In this document: positions 1 through 10,975 of the stretch, one piece after another
Layout of the letters: the number at the start of each line of letters is the position of its first letter
Numbering within the stretch: position 1 is the first letter of the stretch
DNA from: Campylobacteraceae bacterium
Lineage (GTDB): Bacteria; Campylobacterota; Campylobacteria; Campylobacterales; Arcobacteraceae
DNA: 64,000 nt
Direction of reading: 5' to 3'
NCBI GenBank assembly: GCA_013373175.1
Contig: JABXII010000020.1
Span: 1 to 64,000 of the forward strand
The notes under the pieces: model-generated
What the model was told of the DNA's origin: nothing
Seen by the model: the letters and a program-made list of their open reading frames with translations, nothing else
Databases searched by the model: none
Translations under genes and position numbers: made by a program

Positions 1-129
1 AACAAATTTTTCAGCAGCAGGCTTAGCCTCAGCAGTTTTAGTCTCCTCTTTGTTATCCCCACAACCTGTGAATAATAATAGTGATGCTACTGCAACACTT
101 GATACTATCCCTTTCATTGTTTTAGTCAT
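1..129 (-). CDS. Putative lipoprotein, N-terminal part (runs off the left edge)
   Basis: Reading the minus strand from an ATG at 129 gives an open frame of 43 codons that is still open at base 1. The product begins MTKTMKGIVSSVAVASLLLF and continues TGCGDNKEE. This is a typical type II signal peptide: short basic start, hydrophobic core, and an LFTGC lipobox with the lipidated Cys at residue 23, followed by an acidic and Ala/Lys-rich linker. A perfect AAGGAG ribosome-binding site lies 5 nt upstream (complement of 135-140). The protein should be exported and anchored to a membrane. The functional domain lies outside the window, so the role cannot be assigned; solute-binding proteins often look like this at the N-terminus. 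It is divergent from gltB. Confidence 0.75.
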   Translation of the reverse strand, partial: MTKTMKGIVSSVAVASLLLFTGCGDNKEETKTAEAKPAAEKFV

Positions 130-157
130 TTTTTCTCCTTAAAAATAAATTATGAAA

Positions 158-163
158 AGTATA
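158..163 (-). promoter_or_regulatory. Candidate -10 box for the lipoprotein gene
   Basis: On the minus strand a TATACT hexamer lies about 30 nt upstream of the lipoprotein ATG, leaving a short leader that contains the AAGGAG site. Campylobacterota sigma-70 promoters generally rely on a -10 box with a weak or absent -35 box, and none is evident here. The surrounding 130-409 region is extremely AT-rich and otherwise holds no gene that I can see. Confidence 0.35.
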
Positions 164-356
164 ATCAAAAGATATGTAAAACTTATGTATAAAACTACAA
201 AATGCAGAAAAAATTGCAAAATAATTTTTTTCTGTATATTGAAGTATACTAGGTGTTACAAATATCAATTGCAAGTATAAATGTCAAAAAAGTACTACAA
301 AAAGCATTACTCTTAAGGAGATATTTATCTTAACCATGCTTTAAACAAAAAAAAAG

Positions 357-362
357 TATAAT
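357..362 (+). promoter_or_regulatory. Candidate -10 box of the gltBD operon
   Basis: A perfect TATAAT lies 47 nt upstream of the gltB ATG, which would give a leader of about 40 nt containing the AAAGG ribosome-binding site. It follows an A-run, a usual context for sigma-70 promoters in this phylum. A second TATACT at 245-250 could serve a longer transcript. No regulator site is recognisable by eye. Confidence 0.5.
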
Positions 363-409
363 CCCCCACTTTATGAGGAATATAAAGATACAAATAATAA
401 AGGATAAAG

Positions 410-3400
410 ATGGGATGTAATTTAGATTTACTTACTTCTTTTAAAGACAACTGTGGTTTTGGTTTGATAGCAGACTTAAAAAATAGACCAAGCCATGAGA
501 ATTTAGAAGATGCTATTACTTCGCTTGAGCGAATGATGCACAGAGGTGCAGTGGCAGCAGATGGTAAAACTGGAGATGGTTCAGGATTATTATTATCAAT
601 GCCAAATAAATTTATGAGAAAAATAGCTAGTGAAAAAGGTATTGATTTACCAGAAAAATATGCAGTAGCTATGATATTTACAAGAGATTTAGAAGATATC
701 GAAACTTTCAAAGAACACTGTGAAGAGAATGATTTAAAAATTCTTTTAACAAGGGAAGTTCCTGTAGACACTGATGCATTAGGGCAACAAGCATTAGAAA
801 GTTTACCTCACATTATTCAAGTATTTGTTGGACCAAATGCACTTATGACATCAAAAAGATTTGACGCGATGTTATATTTAACTAGAAAAGAATGTGAACA
901 CAAATTAGTAGATAAAAAAGATTTTTATATTCCAACATTTTCATCTAAAGTAATTGCGTACAAAGGGCTTGTAATGCCTACGCACATAAAAAAGTTTTAT
1001 ATTGATTTAAGAGACGAAGATTTTAAAATCTCTTTCTCATTATTTCACCAAAGATTTTCAACTAATACTCTACCTCAATGGAGATTAGCACAACCATTTA
1101 GAGCCATTGCTCATAATGGAGAGATTAACTCTGTTGAAGCAAATAGAGTTAATGTTCAAATCAAATCTGAAAACTTAAAATCTGAAATTTTTACAGATGA
1201 AGAATTAGAAAGAATTTTACCAATTTTACAAGTATCAGGTTCAGACTCAGCGTCACTAGACAATATGTTTGAATTTTTAGTTGTAAATGGTGTTGATTTC
1301 TTTAAAGCAGCAAGAAGTTTAGTTCCTGCACCTTGGCAAAATGCTCCACATATGGATTCTGATTTAAGAGCATTTTATGAATATACTTCAACAGTAATGG
1401 AAGCTTGGGATGGTCCTGCGGCTGTTTCATTAACTGATGGAAGACATATTGGATGTTTAATTGATAGAAATGGTTTAAGACCTTCTAAATATGTTATTAC
1501 AAAAAGCCATAAAATCTATATAACATCTGAATATGGAACAATTGATATTGATGAAGATAACATTAGTGAAAGAGGAAGATTACAATCAGGACAAATGATT
1601 GGACTTGACCTTAAACACGGAAAAGTTTTAAAAGAAGACGATATCAATGATTATTTAAAATCATCACAAAACTATGTTAAATGGTTAAACAATGACATGG
1701 AATACTTACAAGAGTATATCGATGAGTCATTTGTAGATACTAGTGATTATGAAATGGATGATATAGAGAAAAAACAAAAGTATTTTAATATTACTTATGA
1801 AGTACTAGATCAAATGATTGACCCTATGGCAAAAGATGGTAAAGAACCTGTTGGTTCTATGGGTGATGATACTCCTTTAGCATGTTTTTCTACTGTAAAC
1901 AGAAACTTTACAGACTTTTTTAGACAAAAATTTGCTCAGGTTACAAACCCACCAATTGACCCATATAGAGAAAAAATCGTAATGTCTTTAGAGACAGGTT
2001 TTGGTCATATTCATAATATCTTAGACGAAAAAGCAGAAGATGCAAAAAGATTAAAAGTAGCATCTCCTATTTTAATGAAAGAAAAATTTGATGTATTAAA
2101 CTCTTTTGGTAATACAACATCTCCAAGATTTGATGAATACTATAAAAATCAAATTTTCTCAACTACATTTAAAACTGATTTAAAAGAATCTTTAAAAGAG
2201 CTTGCAAATAAAGTTGAAAAAACAGTTAGAGAAGATAATGTTTCTGTTGTTATTCTTTCGGATAAAGATATTGATGAAAATGCAAAACTAATTCCTATGG
2301 CTATGGCAATTGGATTTGTAAATGAATCATTAATTAAAAAAGGTATTAGACATAAAGTTTCAATTGTAGCAGTAACTGGTGAAGTTTATGACCCACATAT
2401 GGCATCAGTTATGATTGCATATGGTGCTAGTGCAATTTATCCTTATATGATGTATGCTTCTGTTGTAGAGTTACACAAAACAAAAGTATCTTCTAAATAT
2501 GAGATGCAAAGATTACTTAAAAATACTCAAAAAGCATTAAATGCTGGACTTCTAAAAATCATGTCTAAAATGGGTATTTGTACAATTGCTTCATATAGAA
2601 ACTCAAGACTGTTTGATGTAATTGGTTTAAGTGATGAAATTATTAGTGACTGTTTTGAAGGTTCACACTCAGACTTAGCAGGTCTTACTTATGAAGATAT
2701 TGAAAAAAGAATTGAGAAGTTACACTTCAATGCATTCTTTGATGATAAACATATTTTCCCACTTGATTTAGGTGGTTTCTATAAGTATATGAATGATGGT
2801 GAATACCATGATTATGGGCCAGCTACAACTAGAGCTATGCATAATAAACAAGCTAAAGATAAAGAAGATATTTCTGACTTTAAAAAACTTAAAGAGCTTG
2901 TAGATACAAGAGATAAAAAGTTTATTAGAGACTTCTTTGAGTTTAACTCTGATAGAAAAGCTATTGATATATCAGAAGTTGAATCTGTAGAAGATATTTT
3001 CAAAAGATTTGCAACGGCAGCAATGTCTTGTGGTTCTATTTCTCCTGAAGCTCATGAAGCAATGGCGATGGCTATGAATACTATTGGTGGTATGTCAAAC
3101 TCAGGTGAGGGTGGTGAAGACCCAGCTAGATTTGGAACACTTAGAAATTCTAAGATTAAACAAGTTGCTTCTGGTAGATTTGGTGTTACTCCAGGATATT
3201 TAAGAAGTGCCCAAGAGATACAAATTAAAGTTGCACAAGGTGCAAAACCAGGTGAAGGTGGTCAATTACCAGGACATAAAGTAACTCCACTTATTGCATC
3301 TTTAAGACATACAGTTGAAGGTGTTACTTTAATTTCACCTCCACCACACCATGATATTTATTCTATTGAGGATTTAGCTCAGTTAATTTTTGATTTAAAA

Positions 3401-4846
3401 CAAATTAACCCAGAAGCAAAAATCACTGTTAAGTTAGTATCAACAATCGGTGTTGGAACTATTGCAGCTGGTGTTGCAAAAGCTTATGCAGATAGAATTG
3501 TAATCTCTGGTGCTGATGGTGGTACAGGAGCTGCTCCACTTACATCTATTAAACATACAGGTAATCCTTGGGAAATGGGTCTTTCTGAAGCACACAATGC
3601 TTTAAAAGCAAACCACTTAAGAGAATCAGTACATGTACAAACAGATGGTGGTTTAAAAACTGGTCTTGACGTAGTAAAAGCTGCAATGCTTGGTGCTGAG
3701 TCTTATGCCTTTGGTACAGCAGCACTTACACTTTTAGGATGTAAAATCTTAAGAATTTGTCATACAAATAAATGTTCTGTTGGGGTTGCAACTCAAGATG
3801 AAGATTTAAGAGACCACTTTACTGGAACAGTTGAAAGACTGATTTCTTACTTTACATTTATTGCAGAAGATGTAAGAGAAATTCTTGCTTCTTTAGGTTA
3901 TAAAACATTAGAAGAGTTAGTTGGTAGATCTGATTTATTAAAAGTTATTGATGATGAGTTTGCACAAAAATTTGATTTCCAAAATGTGCTTAGAAAAATT
4001 GATGGAGTTGATACTTGTCAAAAAGAATCAAATGTTCCTTTTGATAACAATAAATTTGAAAAAGAATTACTTAAAAAAGTTCATAAAACAATTGAACAAC
4101 CAACTACACCAATTAAAGTTAAAGAGACTATTTGTAACTTAAATAGATCATTTGGTACTTTAATTTCTGGTGAAATTGCTAAGTATTATGGCGATGAAGG
4201 TTTACCTGATGGTTCTATTAATATCTTCTTAAAAGGTATTGCTGGTCAATCATTTGGAGCACTTTTATCAAAAGGAATGAACTTATACCTAGAAGGTGCC
4301 GCAAATGACTATGTTGGTAAGGGAATGAATGGTGGTAAAATCATCGTAAATACTCCTCATCAAGGTCCAGAGTTTGCAGGTGCTGGTAATACTTGTCTTT
4401 ATGGTGCAACTGGTGGTAAACTTTATGTTAGAGCTGCAGCTGGTGAAAGATTTGCAGTAAGAAATTCAGGTGCTATATCGGTAGTTGAAGGAACTGGAGA
4501 TAATGCTTGTGAATATATGACAGGTGGTATCGTAGTTATCTTAGGTAATACAGGTATTAACTTTGGTGCTGGTATGACTGGTGGTTTATCATTTGTTTAT
4601 GACCCAGAAAAATTATTTGTAGATAAAATGAATCAAGAGTTAATTGAAGCAGTTAGAATTGATACAGATGATACAGAAAGAGAAAGACTATTCTTAAAAA
4701 GATTATTAATGGATTATTTAAATGAGACTGAGTCTGAAAGAACTGAAATGATTTTAGAGAATTTCAGAGCTGAAATTAGAAACTTCTGGATGGTTAAACC
4801 TAAAAATATGACAGTGTTACCTCTAAATCCTGAGGAGGGAGATTAA
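410..4846 (+). CDS. gltB: Glutamate synthase (GOGAT), large subunit
   Basis: This is the alpha subunit of glutamate synthase, which takes the amide nitrogen of glutamine and transfers it to 2-oxoglutarate to give glutamate; it acts in the cytoplasm with GltD. The 1478 residues match the family length. The class II glutaminase domain begins at the DNCGFGLIA motif, so Cys15 should become the N-terminal nucleophile after propeptide removal. The central and FMN-binding TIM-barrel domains follow at roughly 450-1200. Cys1111, Cys1117 and Cys1122 in GCKILRICHTNKC are the 3Fe-4S ligands. A glycine-rich beta-helix (GXGXG) domain forms the C-terminus. An AAAGG site precedes the ATG. The gene is followed after 1 nt by gltD. 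Nothing looks damaged. Confidence 0.97.
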   Translation: MGCNLDLLTSFKDNCGFGLIADLKNRPSHENLEDAITSLERMMHRGAVAADGKTGDGSGLLLSMPNKFMRKIASEKGIDLPEKYAVAMIFTRDLEDIETFKEHCEENDLKILLTREVPVDTDALGQQALESLPHIIQVFVGPNALMTSKRFDAMLYLTRKECEHKLVDKKDFYIPTFSSKVIAYKGLVMPTHIKKFYIDLRDEDFKISFSLFHQRFSTNTLPQWRLAQPFRAIAHNGEINSVEANRVNVQIKSENLKSEIFTDEELERILPILQVSGSDSASLDNMFEFLVVNGVDFFKAARSLVPAPWQNAPHMDSDLRAFYEYTSTVMEAWDGPAAVSLTDGRHIGCLIDRNGLRPSKYVITKSHKIYITSEYGTIDIDEDNISERGRLQSGQMIGLDLKHGKVLKEDDINDYLKSSQNYVKWLNNDMEYLQEYIDESFVDTSDYEMDDIEKKQKYFNITYEVLDQMIDPMAKDGKEPVGSMGDDTPLACFSTVNRNFTDFFRQKFAQVTNPPIDPYREKIVMSLETGFGHIHNILDEKAEDAKRLKVASPILMKEKFDVLNSFGNTTSPRFDEYYKNQIFSTTFKTDLKESLKELANKVEKTVREDNVSVVILSDKDIDENAKLIPMAMAIGFVNESLIKKGIRHKVSIVAVTGEVYDPHMASVMIAYGASAIYPYMMYASVVELHKTKVSSKYEMQRLLKNTQKALNAGLLKIMSKMGICTIASYRNSRLFDVIGLSDEIISDCFEGSHSDLAGLTYEDIEKRIEKLHFNAFFDDKHIFPLDLGGFYKYMNDGEYHDYGPATTRAMHNKQAKDKEDISDFKKLKELVDTRDKKFIRDFFEFNSDRKAIDISEVESVEDIFKRFATAAMSCGSISPEAHEAMAMAMNTIGGMSNSGEGGEDPARFGTLRNSKIKQVASGRFGVTPGYLRSAQEIQIKVAQGAKPGEGGQLPGHKVTPLIASLRHTVEGVTLISPPPHHDIYSIEDLAQLIFDLKQINPEAKITVKLVSTIGVGTIAAGVAKAYADRIVISGADGGTGAAPLTSIKHTGNPWEMGLSEAHNALKANHLRESVHVQTDGGLKTGLDVVKAAMLGAESYAFGTAALTLLGCKILRICHTNKCSVGVATQDEDLRDHFTGTVERLISYFTFIAEDVREILASLGYKTLEELVGRSDLLKVIDDEFAQKFDFQNVLRKIDGVDTCQKESNVPFDNNKFEKELLKKVHKTIEQPTTPIKVKETICNLNRSFGTLISGEIAKYYGDEGLPDGSINIFLKGIAGQSFGALLSKGMNLYLEGAANDYVGKGMNGGKIIVNTPHQGPEFAGAGNTCLYGATGGKLYVRAAAGERFAVRNSGAISVVEGTGDNACEYMTGGIVVILGNTGINFGAGMTGGLSFVYDPEKLFVDKMNQELIEAVRIDTDDTERERLFLKRLLMDYLNETESERTEMILENFRAEIRNFWMVKPKNMTVLPLNPEEGD

Positions 4847-4847
4847 G

Positions 4848-6221
4848 ATGTTAAACTTTACTAAATTTGAAAGAATTAGTCCTGAAAAAAGAGATGTATT
4901 ACAAAGATTAAAAGATTATAATGAAGTTTATCAAGTATTTGGTAAGCATAGAGCAAGAGAACAAGCTGATAGATGTATGCAATGTGGTGATCCATATTGT
5001 CATACAGGATGTCCATTAGGAAACTATATTCCTGCATGGTTAAAGCAAACTTCTGAAAAGAATATGCAATTAGCATTTGCTTTATCAAATGAAACTTCTC
5101 CTTTCCCTGAAATTTTAGGAAGAATTTGTCCTCAAGATGTACTTTGTGAAGGTGCATGTTCTTTAAATACTGGACATGGAGCTATTTCAATTGGTGCAAT
5201 TGAAACACATGTTAGTGAAAGAGCTTTTGAAAATGGAATGAAACCAACTTTTACTGATAAAAAAGTAGATAAAAAAGTTGCAATTATTGGTTCAGGGCCA
5301 TCTGGAATCTCTGCTGCAACATTCTTACTTAGAAAAGGTTTCGAAGTAGAAATGTTTGAAAGAGAAGACAGAGCTGGTGGACTTTTAATGTATGGTATTC
5401 CAGGATTTAAACTTGATAAATCTACAGTTGAAAGAAGAATGAACTGGCTAATTGAAGCTGGTATGAAACTTCACTTAAATTGCGAAATTGGTAAAGATAA
5501 GTCTGCAAAAGAGCTTGAAGAAGAGTTTGATGCAGTTTATTTAGCAGTTGGAGCTAAAAAAGGTAGATTTGCTGGTGTTGAAGGTGAAAATGCTTCAAAT
5601 GTTCATTTAGCAATGAAATTCTTAACAGGGGTTCAAAAAAGAAACCTTGGAAATACAGATGTTGAATTTATTGATGTAAAAGATAAAAATGTAGTTGTAA
5701 TTGGTGGTGGAGATACTGCTATGGACTGTGTTAGAACATCTGTAAGAGAAAAAGCAAGATCTGTTAAATGTCTTTATAGAAGAGATGAAGCAAATATGCC
5801 AGGAAGTAAAAAAGAAGTTGTTAATGCAAAAGAAGAAGGTGTTGAATATCAATTTAATGTAAGCCCTAAGTCTATTGTAGTTAACAATGGAATTGCAACT
5901 GGAGTTGAGTTATTAACTACTTCTATGAGTGAACCAGATGAATCTGGAAGACAAAAAGTTGTTATCAATGAAGGAAGTGAATATATTGAGGAAGCTGATG
6001 TTGTAATTATGGCATTAGGTTTCTCTCCTGAAATTCCAGAATTCTTTAAAGAGTTAAATATTGAAACTAACTCTTGGGGTGGAGTTGAAACAAACAACTA
6101 TGTAACTTCAAACAAAAAAGTTTATGCAGGTGGAGATTGTCAAAGAGGTGCTCACCTAGCTGTAACTGCTGCACTTGATGGTAGAGAAGCAGCAAAAGAG
6201 ATAGTGAAAGCGCTAGCTTAA
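4848..6221 (+). CDS. gltD: Glutamate synthase, small subunit
   Basis: This is the beta subunit that oxidises NAD(P)H and feeds electrons through FAD and iron-sulfur clusters to GltB. The N-terminus carries the cluster cysteines (Cys43, 46, 51, 55 and a second group Cys94, 100, 104). An FAD-binding dinucleotide motif GSGPSG follows at 148-153, and the NAD(P)H-binding motif GGGDTAMDC lies in the second half. The length of 457 residues is close to that of E. coli GltD. The start is 1 nt after the gltB stop, and the ribosome-binding site (GGAGG) lies inside the gltB end, so translation is probably coupled. Confidence 0.96.
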   Translation: MLNFTKFERISPEKRDVLQRLKDYNEVYQVFGKHRAREQADRCMQCGDPYCHTGCPLGNYIPAWLKQTSEKNMQLAFALSNETSPFPEILGRICPQDVLCEGACSLNTGHGAISIGAIETHVSERAFENGMKPTFTDKKVDKKVAIIGSGPSGISAATFLLRKGFEVEMFEREDRAGGLLMYGIPGFKLDKSTVERRMNWLIEAGMKLHLNCEIGKDKSAKELEEEFDAVYLAVGAKKGRFAGVEGENASNVHLAMKFLTGVQKRNLGNTDVEFIDVKDKNVVVIGGGDTAMDCVRTSVREKARSVKCLYRRDEANMPGSKKEVVNAKEEGVEYQFNVSPKSIVVNNGIATGVELLTTSMSEPDESGRQKVVINEGSEYIEEADVVIMALGFSPEIPEFFKELNIETNSWGGVETNNYVTSNKKVYAGGDCQRGAHLAVTAALDGREAAKEIVKALA

Positions 6222-6222
6222 T

Positions 6223-7252
<1,030 letters not shown>

Positions 7253-7253
<1 letters not shown>

Positions 7254-8725
7254 TGGCTAAAGTAACAACTATTATAGACATTGGGTCAAACTCAATGCGT
7301 ATGGTTGTTTTAGAAAAGAGTAGTAGATTTTCTTTTAACTTAATTAACGAGACAAAAAGTCGTGTTAAAATCTCTGAAGGTTGCTATGAAAACAATGGTA
7401 ATCTTCAAGAAGCTCCTATGCAAAGAGCATTTAACTCATTGCAGTCTTTTTTAAATATTTCTAAAGCACTAAAATCAAGAAAAATCATTTGCGTTGCTAC
7501 ATCAGCACTAAGAGATGCACCAAATTCAAAACTTTTTATAAATAAAGTTAAAAATGAATTGGGGTTAAATATTAGAATTATTGATGGACCTAAAGAGGCC
7601 TATTATGGTGGTGTTGCTGCATTAAATTTAATACATGGTCAAGAGTTTGTAACTGTGGACATTGGTGGAGGTTCTACTGAGTTTGCATTTATAAAAGATG
7701 GACAAATTGTTGACTGTATATCACTTGATGTAGGAACAGTAAGATTAAATGAACTGTTCTTTTGTAAAGGTGATTTAGAAGGTGCTAGAAATTATATATT
7801 AGAAAAACTTGAAGAAGTGAAAAGTTGTGGTCTTTCTATTCCTAATACTGTAGTTGGTATTGGTGGAAGTATTAGAGCGCTTAGTAAAATTATAATGAAA
7901 AAAACAGAATATCCTTTAGATATTTTACATGGTTTTTCTTATATTGTTGATTTAAACTCTTATATTTTTGATGATATTTTAAGAGCAAAGAATAATAACT
8001 CTTTAAAACATATTGGTATAAAAAAAGATAGATATGACACTATAAAAGAGGGTACTTTTATTTTTAAAACTATTTTAGAAGAGTTAAAAACTACAAGAGT
8101 TATTACTTCTGGAGTTGGAGTTCGAGAAGGTGTTTATTTAACTGATATTTTAAGAACTAACAATTGTAAATTTCCAGCAAATTATAATGTGAGTGTAAGA
8201 AGTCTGCTTGATAGGTTTGAAGTTTGTTCAAAACAAAGTTCTTACTTAGGTAATAATGCAAGACAAATCTTTGAAGCTTTAAAGCCACTTCATAATCTAG
8301 ATGATAAATATAAAACACTTTTAGTAATAGCTTCTAAACTTCATTCTATTGGTACAAGGTTAAACTTCTATAAGTCAAATGATAATACATTTGATTTCAT
8401 ATTGAATGGTTTAAATTATGACTTCTTACACTCTTCAAGGGTAACTGTTGCTCATATGATTAAATTTTCAAAAAAAAGATTACCTAAAAAGGGCGATTTA
8501 GAGAAATATTCAAAACTATTACCTTGTTATGAAACTATGCAATGGTTGTCTTTTATGATTAGTCTTAATTTAACTATCAATCAAGACATGTCAAACCCAA
8601 AGGTAACTTATAAACTTAAAAATGATAAACTAAAATTATCACTTGAAAGACCTATTTATTTAGTAGAGAGTGAAGTTAAAAAGATAGAAACTCCTAAGGG
8701 TGTAAAAGTAAAAGTAGTTTTATGA
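7253..8725 (+). CDS. ppx: Ppx/GppA family exopolyphosphatase / pppGpp phosphohydrolase
   Basis: The protein belongs to the sugar-kinase/actin-fold Ppx-GppA family, which removes phosphate from polyphosphate or converts pppGpp to ppGpp. The first phosphate-binding loop is DIGSNSMRM near residue 10, the second is DIGGGSTEF near residue 140, and VGIGGS lies near 203. The C-terminal 190 residues resemble the helical HD-like domain found in longer members. Length (490) fits the Ppx/GppA class with the C-terminal domain. From sequence alone I cannot decide between polyphosphate and pppGpp as main substrate. It overlaps the ferredoxin by 1 nt and waaC by 4 nt, so it is part of the same transcription unit. 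Confidence 0.88.
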
Positions 8726-9726
8726 AAATAGCTATTGTTAAACTCTCAGCCATGGGCGATATTATTCATGCCATGGTTGCCTTACAATTTATAAAAAAAG
8801 CTAATCCTACAATTAAAATTGATTGGTTTGTAGAAAAAGCATTTGTTGGTGTATTAGAAAACAATCCAGATATTGATAATATTTTTGCCCTTGATTTAAA
8901 ATCTATAAAAAAGAAAAAAACTAAACTTTTTTCACAAATTTTGCTTATTAAAAAATATTCAAAAAACAATTATGACTTAGTAATAGATGCCCAAGGATTA
9001 ATCAAATCAGCAATTGTCTCAAAACTACTTGGAAAAAATAGAGTAGGTTTTAGTAAAAGTTCTACAAGAGAAAGTTTAGCTTCTCGCTTTTATAACAAAA
9101 AGATTGATTCTGATTACTCAAAAAATGTTATTGAAAGAAACTTAGATATTTTATTAAAACCTTTAAATATAGAGTTTGATAAAGAGATTATTTTAGATAA
9201 GAAACCTTTTTTGTTTTTTAAAAATGGATTTGATTTCAGTGATATATTAAGTAAAGAAAAAAAGAATATCTTGCTTATTGTAGGGGCTAGTTGGCCTTCA
9301 AAAATGTATTCTAAAGAGAAATTCGCTAAAATAGTAAAAAATATAGATGAGAATTTTATTATTGCTTGGGGAAATGAAGAAGAAAAAAGCATCGCTGAAA
9401 GTATTGCTAAAACTTCAAAGGCTGTTGTTTTACCAAGATTAAGTTTAAATGACTTAAAAGAATTAGTATCTAAAGTAGATTTACTTATAGGAAATGATAC
9501 GGGTCCTACACATATGGCATGGGCTTTAAATATTCCTTCTATAACTATATTTGGTTGTACTCCTGGGTATAGAAATACTTATGAAACAGATATAAATAAA
9601 ATTATTGAATCAAAGTCTAAAGTTAATCCGCAAAGATTAAATAAAGAAGACTATTCAATAGAAAATATTGATGAAAATGAAATAATAAAATTAGCGAAGG
9701 ATTTATTGTTTGAAGGCAAACGTTAA
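8722..9726 (+). CDS. waaC: LPS heptosyltransferase I
   Basis: This GT9 enzyme transfers the first L-glycero-D-manno-heptose from ADP-heptose onto Kdo of the LPS inner core, at the cytoplasmic face of the inner membrane. The N-terminal loop KLSAMGDIIHAM and the C-terminal nucleotide-sugar motif GNDTGPTHMA (residues 257-266, Asp259 conserved) are typical of WaaC. The length of 334 is normal. It heads the large LPS block and starts with an ATGA-type overlap with the Ppx gene. Together with waaF near 29.6 kb it bounds the core gene region, a familiar arrangement in Campylobacterota. Confidence 0.93.
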   Translation: MKIAIVKLSAMGDIIHAMVALQFIKKANPTIKIDWFVEKAFVGVLENNPDIDNIFALDLKSIKKKKTKLFSQILLIKKYSKNNYDLVIDAQGLIKSAIVSKLLGKNRVGFSKSSTRESLASRFYNKKIDSDYSKNVIERNLDILLKPLNIEFDKEIILDKKPFLFFKNGFDFSDILSKEKKNILLIVGASWPSKMYSKEKFAKIVKNIDENFIIAWGNEEEKSIAESIAKTSKAVVLPRLSLNDLKELVSKVDLLIGNDTGPTHMAWALNIPSITIFGCTPGYRNTYETDINKIIESKSKVNPQRLNKEDYSIENIDENEIIKLAKDLLFEGKR

Positions 9727-10618
9727 AGAATATTTAGTATATTATGTATATGTCTCTTTTAAATTTCTTTTTACTTTTCTTCCTAAGGCTTTTGTAAAAC
9801 AAATTTTAATTTTATGTGCAAAATTAGCTTTTAGATTTAATAAAGAACATAAACATATTGCAAAGGTAAATTTAGATTTAGCTTTTGAAGATACAAAATC
9901 TGATGATGAAAAAAATGAAATTATCTACGAATCATATAAATCACTTCTTTTTAATATGTTTGAGTTTGTAGAGAATCAATCCCTTTCAAAAGAGAAGCTT
10001 TTAGAAAAAGCAGTAATAGAAAATGAAGAAGTGATTTTAAATGCTTTAAGGGATAAAAGAAAAATTATCTTTGTTACTGCTCATTATGGTGGTTGGGAAT
10101 TAGCCCTTCCTTATACTGCTTTAAAGTATGGTACTTTGGCAGTTGTAAATAGAAAGATGGATAATCCTTTAATAAATGATATGTATGTAAAAGCAAGGGA
10201 TAGAAACAATATTGTTATGCTTGAAAAAAAAGTTGCAGCAAAGGGAATGTTAAAAGCTTTTAAACAAGGTCAAAATGTTGCTGTTGCAATTGATCAACAT
10301 ATTAAAAATGGTGTAGAAATAAACTTCTTTGGGAAAAAAGCTATGGCTACAGATTCAACTGCAAGGTTAGCTTTGAAATTTGATGCAGTGATTATTCCTA
10401 TTTTTGCAATTATGAATGATTTTAGAGATTACACAATAAAAGTTTATGATGCAATTGATCCTTTAGAAATAGAGTTTAAAAGTGAAGATAAGATAAAAGA
10501 ATTAACACAACTACAAAATGATGTTATTGAAACTCAAATAAAAAGTAAAACTACTCAGTGGTTCTGGCAACATAAGAGATGGAAAAAGTTCTATAAAGAC
10601 TTGTATAAAAGAAACTAA
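9710..10618 (+). CDS. lpxL: Lipid A acyltransferase, LpxL/HtrB type
   Basis: This inner-membrane enzyme should add a secondary acyl chain from acyl-ACP to the lipid A precursor. The protein (302 residues) has an N-terminal hydrophobic anchor at about 8-40 and the catalytic HX4E motif His125-YGGW-Glu130 characteristic of the LABLAT superfamily. The start is a TTG 17 nt inside the end of waaC, with an AAGGA site about 8 nt upstream. The choice between laurate and myristate, and the acylation position, cannot be read from the sequence. Being directly behind waaC fits a role in lipid A/core assembly. Confidence 0.9.
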   Translation: MKANVKEYLVYYVYVSFKFLFTFLPKAFVKQILILCAKLAFRFNKEHKHIAKVNLDLAFEDTKSDDEKNEIIYESYKSLLFNMFEFVENQSLSKEKLLEKAVIENEEVILNALRDKRKIIFVTAHYGGWELALPYTALKYGTLAVVNRKMDNPLINDMYVKARDRNNIVMLEKKVAAKGMLKAFKQGQNVAVAIDQHIKNGVEINFFGKKAMATDSTARLALKFDAVIIPIFAIMNDFRDYTIKVYDAIDPLEIEFKSEDKIKELTQLQNDVIETQIKSKTTQWFWQHKRWKKFYKDLYKRN

Positions 10619-10975
10619 ATGAATAATAAACCTAAATATAATCTTTTTAAAAATACAAAATATGCTCTTGATGGACTTAAACATGCTTTTAAAACAGAAA
10701 GTTCTTTAAAGCTAGAGCTTTTTTGTTCAATTTTTATTATTACTGGGATAGTATTAATTGATGTTTCAATACTTTGTAAACTTATTCTTTTTATCACAGG
10801 TATTCTTGTTTTAATTGTTGAACTTGTAAATTCAGCTATTGAAAATGTAGTTGATCTTGTAACTAAAGAGTATGACCCTTTAGCAAAAATAGCAAAAGAT
10901 ATTGGTTCTACTGCAGTTATGTTTACAATAGGACTTCATATAATTTCATGGATAGTAATACTAGTATGGGCATGA
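10619..10975 (+). CDS. dgkA: Diacylglycerol kinase
   Basis: This small integral membrane kinase phosphorylates diacylglycerol to phosphatidate. The 118 residues show three transmembrane helices and the family motifs: a LKHAFKTE amphipathic entry segment, VELVNSAIENVVD around residues 67-79, and LAKIAKDIGS in the loop before the last helix. It begins immediately after the acyltransferase stop. In this locus it probably recycles diacylglycerol released when the two alkaline-phosphatase-fold transferases (11772 and 23868) use phospholipids as donors; this is inferred from context and from the known role of DgkA in E. coli. Confidence 0.95.
   Translation: MNNKPKYNLFKNTKYALDGLKHAFKTESSLKLELFCSIFIITGIVLIDVSILCKLILFITGILVLIVELVNSAIENVVDLVTKEYDPLAKIAKDIGSTAVMFTIGLHIISWIVILVWA

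Noticed and set aside
336-344. ATG-CTT-TAA after an AAGGAG at 314-319, a possible minimal leader ORF upstream of gltB
   Set aside because: The spacing of 16 nt is too wide for the ribosome site and the ORF has only two codons; chance is the simpler explanation.
325-771. 148-codon minus-strand open frame overlapping gltB
   Set aside because: It lies antisense to a clearly conserved gltB sequence, has no convincing ribosome site, and its product shows no family feature; AT-rich antisense frames of this size are common.
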